Assembly (NCBI GenBank): GCA_030039005.1
Contig: JASHQT010000176.1
Span: forward strand, 1-18,152
DNA: 18,152 nucleotides
Reading direction: 5' to 3'
Origin: Bryobacteraceae bacterium
Lineage (GTDB): Bacteria; Acidobacteriota; Terriglobia; Bryobacterales; Bryobacteraceae
The notes under the pieces are model-generated. The model was not told the origin of the DNA. It was given only the letters and a program-made list of their open reading frames with translations, and ran no database searches. Shown piece by piece: positions 1-6,092 of this stretch (position 1 is the stretch's first letter; the number at the start of each line of letters is the position of its first letter). Made by a program: the position numbers and the translations under genes.

Positions 1-195
1 CAGGTCCTCACCAGCTTTGGCGAAGGCGGCCGGCAGCCGGGCGAATTCTACGGCGTCCACAGCATCGCGACGGATTCGAAAGGCAACATCTACACCACTG
101 AAACCTATCACGGGCAGCGCGTGCAGCGATTCTTATATAAGGGTATGGCGCCCGTCACCAGCAAAGATCAGGGCGTGATTTGGCCGAAACATTGA
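1..195 (+). CDS. NHL-repeat / six-bladed beta-propeller protein, C-terminal fragment
   Basis: The open frame enters from the left edge in frame 1 and stops at TGA 193-195, so only the last 64 codons are visible. They contain one recognisable propeller blade: a FGEGGRQPGEFYGVHSIATD segment followed by a KGNIYTTE strand and a GQRVQRF strand. This is the pattern of NHL-repeat proteins (SMP-30/peptidyl-alpha-hydroxyglycine lyase-like propellers), which are usually secreted in Acidobacteria. No catalytic residue can be assigned from the fragment, and its function is unknown. It lies 26 bp upstream of the cupin gene on the same strand, so it may be the upstream member of that transcription unit. 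The family call is moderately sure; the precise role is not determinable here. Confidence 0.75.
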   Translation, partial: QVLTSFGEGGRQPGEFYGVHSIATDSKGNIYTTETYHGQRVQRFLYKGMAPVTSKDQGVIWPKH

Positions 196-210
196 CCTGG
201 CCCAAACATT

Positions 211-216
211 AAGGAG
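211..216 (+). promoter_or_regulatory. Shine-Dalgarno site of the cupin gene
   Basis: AAGGAG lies 5 nt before the ATG at 222. It is one of the better ribosome-binding sites in the window and fixes the cupin start. Confidence 0.75.
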
Positions 217-221
217 AGCTC

Positions 222-797
222 ATGCGATACTGCTGCGCGATTTTATTGCTTGCGCCCGCGCTTTTAGCGCAAACTCCGAGCTGCAACCACTGCTCGGGAA
301 CGTATATCGAAGCGAGCGAAATCCAGGCCTACGTGAAGCGCGCCCCCTCCGATGCCGTCGCCGATCAACAAGTCCGCGCGGTGGACGTGGGCAAGAGCCA
401 CGTGGACATCGGCGTGGTGTATCGCGGCAAGAAAACGGCCGGTAGCGCCGTGGCCGAGCACGATCTGGTGAGCGAGGTGTATCACGTGCTCGACGGATCG
501 GCCACGCTGGTGCTCGGCCCGGATATTGTTGGATGGAAGCGGCGCCCGCCGGACGATCGCGCCGTGCGCTTGCTCAACGGTCCCGGCGGCAACGGCGTGT
601 CCATCACCAACGGCGCGACGTACGAGCTGAAACCCGGCGACGTGGTGATCATTCCCGCCGGTGTCGGCCACTGGTTCACCAAGATCGACGATCACATTTC
701 CTATCTGATGGTCCGCATCGATCCCGACAAAGTGACGCCGCTCAAGGACGAAGCCGCGTCCAAAGCCGACCTGGCCGCGGGATACTCAGGAAGATGA
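222..797 (+). CDS. secreted cupin-domain protein
   Basis: This 191-residue protein begins with a signal peptide (residues 1-16, hydrophobic core AILLLAPALL, cleavage likely after LLAQ). One conserved beta-barrel cupin domain follows. Cupin motif 1 is seen around residues 80-99 (H80, E85, H88, then LDGSATLVLG). Motif 2 is seen around 139-152 (GDVVIIPAGVGHWF, H150). H80/H88/E85 and H150 are the plausible metal ligands. The N-terminal mature part has a CNHC segment (C21, C24). The protein should be exported to the periplasm; its substrate is unknown. Its TGA overlaps the ATG of the next gene (ATGA, 794-797), so it is probably translationally coupled to the cytochrome-PQQ dehydrogenase and may act with it. 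The cupin fold is sure; the reaction is not. Confidence 0.85.
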   Translation: MRYCCAILLLAPALLAQTPSCNHCSGTYIEASEIQAYVKRAPSDAVADQQVRAVDVGKSHVDIGVVYRGKKTAGSAVAEHDLVSEVYHVLDGSATLVLGPDIVGWKRRPPDDRAVRLLNGPGGNGVSITNGATYELKPGDVVIIPAGVGHWFTKIDDHISYLMVRIDPDKVTPLKDEAASKADLAAGYSGR

Positions 798-2590
798 CGA
801 AGCTTTTCTCGATCTTGCTGATTGCTGCGATACCGGGCATGGCCGCCGTCTCGGGTGAAGCCGTCTATCAGCGCCGCTGCGCCGGCTGCCACGACGCCAA
901 TCTCGAACGCACGCCGCCGCGCGCCGCGCTGCAGCAGTTATCCGTCGCGCGTATTTTGCGCACGCTTGATTTCGGCGTGATGGTCAATATCGCGAATCCG
1001 CTGACGCGCGAGGAGCGTGAGGCGGTGGCGAATTACTTGGGCGTCAACCGCCGCGATGACGAAACCGTTCCGGCGGCAGCATACTGCAAAGATCGCAGCG
1101 TCGCTATCAGCGCCTCGCCTAGTCCCATGTGGAACGGATGGTCGCCCGATGCCACAAACGCGCGCTATACGACCACGAGCGGCCTCGCGCTCAATCAAGT
1201 GGGCAAGCTCAAGCTGAAATGGGCGTACGGATTCGACGGCGACGTTACCGCGTTCGGCGCGCCTTCGGTTCTAGGCAGCACGCTCTTCATCGGCAGCGCC
1301 GGCGGCGCGGTGCAGGCGCTGGACACGGACTCCGGTTGCGTGAAGTGGCTATATCAGGCCGATGGCCCCGTGCGCTCGGCGATCGTCATTGTCCCCGAGG
1401 GCAGAACCCACGTCGCCGTCTTCGGCGATCTGATCGGGTGGGCCTATGGCGTGGACGCCGAAACCGGCAAGCCGATTTGGAAGAAAAAACCGGAGCAGCA
1501 CGAGTCCACAAAATTGACGGGCGCCGCCGCCGTCCATAACGGAATCGTGTTCATCGGTGCGTCTTCGTGGGAAGAGACGCGCGCCACCAATTCCGATTAT
1601 CCGTGCTGCACGTTCCGCGGGAGCGTGACCGCGCTTCGCGCCAAAGACGGCAGCCAGGTCTGGAAGACCTACACGATTCCCGAGACGCCGAAACAAATCG
1701 AGAAGAGCGCGGAGACCATCGGTACCTGGGGGCCATCGGGCGGGAGCGTCTGGGGATCGCCCACCGTGGACGCCAAGCGCGGCCTGCTCTACGTCACCAC
1801 CGGCGATAATTTCTCCACGCCCGCTACCGGCATGAGCGACGCGATCCTGGCACTCAATTTGAAGACCGGCCGCATCGTCTGGTCCAAGCAGGTCACGCCC
1901 GGCGACGTCTTCAGCGGCGCTTGCACCGGAACGAAGTGCCCGGGCCCGGATTACGACTTCGGTTCGTCAGCCATCCTCGAAAAGCTGCCTGGCGGCCGCG
2001 ACATTTTGCTTGCCGGCCAGAAATCCGGCGTGGTCTATGCGCTGGATCCCGATCACAATGGCGCGATCCTATGGCAAACGCGCGTGGGCATTGGCGGCAC
2101 CAACGGCGGCGTGCAGTGGGGCATGGCGAGCGACGGCCGCAACGTCTACGCCGCCGTCTCGGATCTGGCGCGCAAAGGCGCTCGGGGAGCGGTCCAGGTG
2201 GGACTGCCGGCCGACCCCACCAAAGGCGGCGGACTCACGGCGCTCCGAATCTCCGATGGTTCAAAGGTCTGGTACGCCGCGCCGGCGCCCTGCGGCCCGG
2301 TGCCCGGATGCAGTCCGGCGCAGCCCGCGGCTGTCACCGCGATTCCGGGCGTCGTGTTTTCCGGCTCCGACGACGGCCATTTGCGGGCTTTTTCAACCGA
2401 GGACGGCCGCGTGCTCTGGGATTTCGATACGGTCCGCGACTATCAAACCACCAACGGCGTCCGCGCCAAAGGCGGCTCTCTCGATGGTCCAGGCCCGGTG
2501 ATCGCCGGCGGCATGCTGTTCGTCAATGCGGGCTACGCGCGCAACGGCGGCATCGCGGGCAATGTCCTGCTGGCGTTCGCTCCGCAGTAG
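794..2590 (+). CDS. secreted cytochrome c-PQQ dehydrogenase, polyvinyl-alcohol dehydrogenase-like
   Basis: The start at 794 is chosen because the signal peptide begins there and the ATG overlaps the cupin stop (ATGA); the frame is open further upstream but that part reads as non-coding. The 598-residue product has a signal peptide (about 1-18), a cytochrome c domain with haem motif C29-A-G-C32-H33 and likely distal M63, then an eight-bladed PQQ propeller (about 110-598) with repeated LxxGxxVW-type blade ends. N-terminal haem plus the segments YPCCTFRGSVTALRA and CPGPDYDFGSS are characteristic of PVA dehydrogenase-type quinohaemoproteins. Adjacent cysteines C271-C272 fit the vicinal disulfide near PQQ in quinoprotein alcohol dehydrogenases. 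It would oxidise an alcohol in the periplasm and pass electrons through its own haem. The true substrate is unknown; polyvinyl alcohol itself need not be it. Confidence 0.88.
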   Translation: MTKLFSILLIAAIPGMAAVSGEAVYQRRCAGCHDANLERTPPRAALQQLSVARILRTLDFGVMVNIANPLTREEREAVANYLGVNRRDDETVPAAAYCKDRSVAISASPSPMWNGWSPDATNARYTTTSGLALNQVGKLKLKWAYGFDGDVTAFGAPSVLGSTLFIGSAGGAVQALDTDSGCVKWLYQADGPVRSAIVIVPEGRTHVAVFGDLIGWAYGVDAETGKPIWKKKPEQHESTKLTGAAAVHNGIVFIGASSWEETRATNSDYPCCTFRGSVTALRAKDGSQVWKTYTIPETPKQIEKSAETIGTWGPSGGSVWGSPTVDAKRGLLYVTTGDNFSTPATGMSDAILALNLKTGRIVWSKQVTPGDVFSGACTGTKCPGPDYDFGSSAILEKLPGGRDILLAGQKSGVVYALDPDHNGAILWQTRVGIGGTNGGVQWGMASDGRNVYAAVSDLARKGARGAVQVGLPADPTKGGGLTALRISDGSKVWYAAPAPCGPVPGCSPAQPAAVTAIPGVVFSGSDDGHLRAFSTEDGRVLWDFDTVRDYQTTNGVRAKGGSLDGPGPVIAGGMLFVNAGYARNGGIAGNVLLAFAPQ

Positions 2591-2637
2591 AAAATTGCGA
2601 TTACGGGCCGATAAGTCCGGCGAGGAACATTCTTTGC

Positions 2638-3075
2638 ATGCTTTCGACCCGTGACCTCATTGAATGGAAGCCCGAATACAGCGTCGCGATTGAGTCCATC
2701 GACAAACAGCATCAGGCGCTGGTTGCGCTCATTGCCCATCTACAGCAGGCGATGCTCGAAGGCAGAACCAAGCAGGTGGTCGGTCCGCTCTTCGCTTCCA
2801 TGAACCGCTACACCACGTATCATTTTGCGTACGAGGAAAGATTGCTGGAGGAGAACGCGTATCCAGGCCTGGACGCCCATCGCCAGGAACATGCCCGGCT
2901 GATCGCCGAACTGAAGGAACTGGAGAGCAAATATATCCAAGGCAGCCTGCATGCGGGCGCGCCGCTGATGAAGCTCCTAAGAAGCTGGCTGGTGGATCAC
3001 ATCTGCGTGCATGACAAGGAATACGGAGTTTTCTTGAGCACCAAGGATGGTTCTTCGCGCAACACGAACGCCTAG
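2638..3075 (+). CDS. bacteriohemerythrin, single domain
   Basis: This 145-residue cytosolic protein is an almost bare hemerythrin four-helix bundle. All ligands of the non-haem di-iron site are visible: H25 (IDKQH), H62xxxE66, H81xxxH85 and H121 with D126 (HICVHD). Family knowledge: it binds O2 reversibly and serves in oxygen storage, delivery or sensing; no signalling domain is attached here. The frame is open far upstream, but that part is a shadow of the PQQ dehydrogenase gene. The ATG at 2638 is the first one giving a hemerythrin N-terminus, with a GAGGA site 11 nt upstream. It follows the PQQ dehydrogenase by 47 bp on the same strand, so it may be cotranscribed. Its TAG shares the tetranucleotide CTAG (3072-3075) with the stop codon of the convergent gene. 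Confidence 0.92.
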   Translation: MLSTRDLIEWKPEYSVAIESIDKQHQALVALIAHLQQAMLEGRTKQVVGPLFASMNRYTTYHFAYEERLLEENAYPGLDAHRQEHARLIAELKELESKYIQGSLHAGAPLMKLLRSWLVDHICVHDKEYGVFLSTKDGSSRNTNA

Positions 3076-4649
3076 GGCAACCCAAACACGAACAGCGCAT
3101 TTCCCGCCGGAATCGCCACCTGTTGCTTGCCGTCGATGGCGAAGGATGTGGGACTCGCGCGAATCGCCGCGCCGAGCTGCAATTCCCAAAGCAGCTTGCC
3201 GGTTTCGGCGTCCAGCCCGAAGAAATTGCCTTCCTCCGTCCCGCCGAACACCAGCCCGCCCGCTGTGGACAAAAGACCCGCCCACGGCGGCGTCAGCAGC
3301 TTGAATTCCCAACGCAGTTTCCCCGTGGTGGCTTCGAGCGCGCGCACCGCGCCATACGCTTCATCGCCGGTTTTGTGTTCGCCGCCGCCTCCGGTATATG
3401 CCGTGCCTTCCTTGTATTCGGCCTCGCCTTTGTAATAAATCCCGCCGATTTCCCGCGCTGCCTGATAGAACAGTTGCGTCTTCGGGCTGTAGGTGGGGCT
3501 CCAGAAATTCGCGCCTCCCGTGATGTCCGGGTACACCAGCGTACCGGTTTCCTTAGGATCGGCATCGCGGCGGGCGAACGGCCGGCCTTTCGCATCTAAG
3601 CCATCGGTCCAGGTCTGTTTGATGTACGGAACCGCCGTCAAGAATTCGCCGGTCTCGCGGTCCAGCACGTAGTAAAATCCGTTGCGGTTCGCCGTCGCCA
3701 CCACTTTGCGGGCCCGCCCCTTCACTTCGGCGTTAAACAGGACCGGAATTTGGGTGGCGTCCCAATCGTGTACGTCGTGCGGCGTGAATTGGAAATGCCA
3801 CTTGATCTCGCCGGTGTCCGCGTCGAGCGCGAGCAGCGAGCAGGTGTACAGATTGTCGCCCGCTCGCGTCTCGTCGTTCCAATCCGGCGAGGGATTTCCC
3901 GTACCCCAGTAAATCAGCTTGAGCTCGGGATCGTAGGAGCCCGTCACCCACGTAGACCCTCCACCGTGCTTCCAGCTTTCCCCGCCCCAGGATTCCGAGC
4001 CCGGCTCACCAGGACCCGGCACTGTCCATCTGCGCCAAAGCCGCTGACCGGTCTTAGCATCGAACGCGTCGATGAAGCCGCGGATGCCGGTCTCGGCGCC
4101 AGAAACGCCGATAATGACTTTCCCGTCGATGGCGAGCGGCGCCGCCGTGATGTAGTAGCCTTTGTGATTGTCGTCGACTTTCACGTCCCAACGCACGATT
4201 CCGGACTTCGCATCCAGCGCGATGAGATGGCAATTCACCGTGCCGAAGTACACCGTGTCACCGAGAATCGCGACGCCGCGATTTACCGGCGGCGAGCCGA
4301 TAATGATGACATCCGAGGGAATTTTCGGCGTATACGTCCACAATGGACGTCCCGTACGCAGATCGAGCGCCGTGGCCGTGCTCGGCGGCTCGGTGATGTA
4401 CATCACGCCATTGGCAACGATGGGCGAAGCCTCGACGATTCCGGGCGACTGCATCTGGTACACCCAGGTCAGTTTCAGTTGCGCGACGTTCTGCCGGTTG
4501 ATCTGGTCGAGCGCGGAGAAACGCTGCGCCTGATAATTTCCCGAGTACGTTACCCAACTCGAAGGATCGCTGCCGGCGGCGACGATGCGCTGATACGGCA
4601 CCTGGGCGAACGCTGTGCCCCCGATCGCAAACAGTACGAGCAATCTCAT
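3072..4649 (-). CDS. PQQ-dependent dehydrogenase, methanol/ethanol family, no fused cytochrome
   Basis: Start chosen at 4649, not the in-frame ATG at 4670: it carries a strong GGAGGGG site 4 nt upstream and overlaps the preceding stop (ATGA). The 525-residue product has a signal peptide (about 1-15, cleavage before QVPYQ) and an all-propeller quinoprotein body. By alignment to methanol dehydrogenases, Ca/Ln ligands E186 (GVSGAETGIRGFIDAFDAKTG region) and N252 (GTGNPSPDWN) are present. The catalytic base is D295, with a second acid at D297 (HDWDAT). The vicinal Cys pair of MDH is absent (G118-S119 before PPVNRG). It should oxidise an alcohol or sugar in the periplasm and hand electrons to a separate cytochrome, most simply the one encoded immediately upstream. 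The family call is sure; the substrate is unknown. Confidence 0.9.
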   Translation of the reverse strand: MRLLVLFAIGGTAFAQVPYQRIVAAGSDPSSWVTYSGNYQAQRFSALDQINRQNVAQLKLTWVYQMQSPGIVEASPIVANGVMYITEPPSTATALDLRTGRPLWTYTPKIPSDVIIIGSPPVNRGVAILGDTVYFGTVNCHLIALDAKSGIVRWDVKVDDNHKGYYITAAPLAIDGKVIIGVSGAETGIRGFIDAFDAKTGQRLWRRWTVPGPGEPGSESWGGESWKHGGGSTWVTGSYDPELKLIYWGTGNPSPDWNDETRAGDNLYTCSLLALDADTGEIKWHFQFTPHDVHDWDATQIPVLFNAEVKGRARKVVATANRNGFYYVLDRETGEFLTAVPYIKQTWTDGLDAKGRPFARRDADPKETGTLVYPDITGGANFWSPTYSPKTQLFYQAAREIGGIYYKGEAEYKEGTAYTGGGGEHKTGDEAYGAVRALEATTGKLRWEFKLLTPPWAGLLSTAGGLVFGGTEEGNFFGLDAETGKLLWELQLGAAIRASPTSFAIDGKQQVAIPAGNALFVFGLP

Positions 4650-5425
4650 CGTGCCCCTCCGCGGCTCCACAAATATGCCACCAGGTCGTCGAGTTCAGCG
4701 TCCGAGACCTTCCCGCTGTAGCTCGGCATCATGCTTTGGCCCGTCTCCTTCTCCAGTGTCTGCAGATCGTCTCTGCGGAACGAATAAATCCGGTTACTCG
4801 TGTCCTTCACTTGGATGGTGAACGAATCTTCGTTCAACCGAATACCGCGCACTTCCTGGCCCTCGCGCGTGACCACGTGGACCGGTAGAAATTCAGCGAA
4901 TCCGTGGCCAGGCACCGTCATCACGCCGCGTGGCAGCGTAGCACCCGGCTCGACGATCGCCTGGCGCAGATAATCGGGAGGGCGAAACGCGCCGATGTTC
5001 GTGAGCTCGGGGCCGAAGCTCCCGCCTTCCCCCGCGATGGTGTGGCAACCGGAGCAGCCGAGCTTCGCGTAAACGGCTTTTCCTTGTTCGGGATCGCCTT
5101 TCGGCACAGCGCCATGAACTCGACCGAGAGACCGGACGTAGAGTACCAGCGAATTGAGTTCCGCGTCCGTCATGCGCCGCACGCGCGGCATGCCGGTGTT
5201 GGGAATTCCGTCGCGAATGATCGCCAGCAGCTCTTGGTCGTCCGATGCGAACGTCAACACGGGACGGTTCAGGTTCGGCCCTTCGCCACCGCCGCCCGTG
5301 AGCCCGTGGCAGCGCGAGCACATGCCGGCGAACAGTTGTTTGCCCTTGGCCAGCGCCGCCGAATCTTGCGCCGCGAGCGGGCACGCGAGGACCAGTACAA
5401 GAGCAATCGGGCTAGGCCTTTTCAT
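4646..5425 (-). CDS. two-haem c-type cytochrome, dehydrogenase electron acceptor
   Basis: The 259-residue protein has a signal peptide (1-20, ending LAAQ) and two cytochrome c modules. Haem 1 is C36SRC39H40 with likely distal M79 (GIPNTGMP). Haem 2 is C124SGC127H128 with a C-terminal Met from the MMPSYSG segment (M232/M233). Between haem 2 and that Met lies a roughly 90-residue beta-rich insert including EVRGIRLNEDSFTIQVKD. This resembles the Pirellula/Verrucomicrobium-type haem-binding domain. It overlaps the upstream subunit-3 gene by 14 bp and the downstream PQQ gene by 4 bp, so all are cotranscribed. Gluconate-2-dehydrogenase cytochrome subunits usually carry three haems; this one has two. 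It probably accepts electrons from the FAD subunit and perhaps from the PQQ enzyme. The start codon lacks a good ribosome-binding site (AAAGGAAA 11 nt upstream), consistent with coupling. Confidence 0.9.
   Translation of the reverse strand: MKRPSPIALVLVLACPLAAQDSAALAKGKQLFAGMCSRCHGLTGGGGEGPNLNRPVLTFASDDQELLAIIRDGIPNTGMPRVRRMTDAELNSLVLYVRSLGRVHGAVPKGDPEQGKAVYAKLGCSGCHTIAGEGGSFGPELTNIGAFRPPDYLRQAIVEPGATLPRGVMTVPGHGFAEFLPVHVVTREGQEVRGIRLNEDSFTIQVKDTSNRIYSFRRDDLQTLEKETGQSMMPSYSGKVSDAELDDLVAYLWSRGGAR
4654..4660 (-). promoter_or_regulatory. Shine-Dalgarno site deciding the PQQ dehydrogenase start
   Basis: GGAGGGG on the minus strand, 4 nt before the ATG at 4649. It supports that start over the upstream ATG at 4670, which would precede it. 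Confidence 0.75.
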
Positions 5426-6092
5426 CTTCCCAGGGATTTCCTTTCCGATGCATGATTTGCTCCAGGCTCGCCGGTTTCGGACGGAACTCGGCGCCGAAAT
5501 GCTGATCTACATCCTGCTTCCAGCTCATGCGCGGCCCTGGATATCCGATCAACTGCCAGCCGATGAGCCCCGCGTTGCCGCCATGCATGGGGTCCGAAAA
5601 CATGCCCTCGATGGTGTGGGCGCGCAGCAACTGAAAGAAGTGCGTCTTCTGGATCGCCGTCAGTCTTTCGATTTGTTCGCTCGCCGCGAGAGTTTCGAAA
5701 TTCGCTCCGAGCTGCGCGATGCCCGCCCGATACGTCTCGCGCGGGTCGGCTTTCCCTTGATAGCCGTGCTCGGGATAGGATTCAACGAACGGTCCTTTCG
5801 TGTAGCGGTATTTATCGGCGCCGTAGGGACCCGCCAATTGGCGATCGATGTAAATCACCACGCCCGCTTCTTTCGCGCCGGGACCGCTTGCATCGCTGGG
5901 AAAAATGCGCTCGCAGGCCGCGGCGACGGTGCGCGCTTCCGCCGCGGTGAAGAATCGCAGCGGGACCTTGATGTCGCCGCCCGGCACGTTCCCCTCTTGC
6001 GCTTGCAGCCGGAACGGTTCGCGCGCCAGCGTGTAGAGCAGCGTTCCACCGAGGGCGCTCGCGGGGATGGTCAGGAACTCTCTGCGCTTCAT
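5412..6092 (-). CDS. gluconate 2-dehydrogenase subunit 3 family protein, Tat-exported
   Basis: The 226-residue protein begins with a twin-arginine signal (MKRREFLT, then the hydrophobic stretch ASALGGTLLYTLA). The mature part carries the family hallmarks: RIFPSD...GPGAKEAGVVIYIDRQLAG (about residues 62-88) and EGMFSDPMHGGNAGLIGWQLIGYPG (about 162-186). In FAD-dependent gluconate, sorbitol and glucose dehydrogenases this small subunit is needed for maturation and Tat export of the flavoprotein. The neighbouring GMC protein has no signal peptide of its own, which fits a hitchhiker role. The start at 6092 is chosen over further upstream codons because of the GGGGAGG site 5 nt away, the Tat motif, and the ATGA overlap with the GMC gene. 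Confidence 0.92.
   Translation of the reverse strand: MKRREFLTIPASALGGTLLYTLAREPFRLQAQEGNVPGGDIKVPLRFFTAAEARTVAAACERIFPSDASGPGAKEAGVVIYIDRQLAGPYGADKYRYTKGPFVESYPEHGYQGKADPRETYRAGIAQLGANFETLAASEQIERLTAIQKTHFFQLLRAHTIEGMFSDPMHGGNAGLIGWQLIGYPGPRMSWKQDVDQHFGAEFRPKPASLEQIMHRKGNPWEDEKA

Noticed and set aside
1921..2637. Upstream in-frame extension of the hemerythrin gene
   Set aside because: Arg-rich sequence in a shifted frame over the PQQ dehydrogenase gene; hemerythrin homology begins at the ATG 2638.
3750..4721. Long plus-strand open frame antisense to the PQQ dehydrogenase
   Set aside because: Arg/Ala/His-rich composition without motifs, fully antisense to a gene with clear family motifs; a by-product of GC-rich codon usage.
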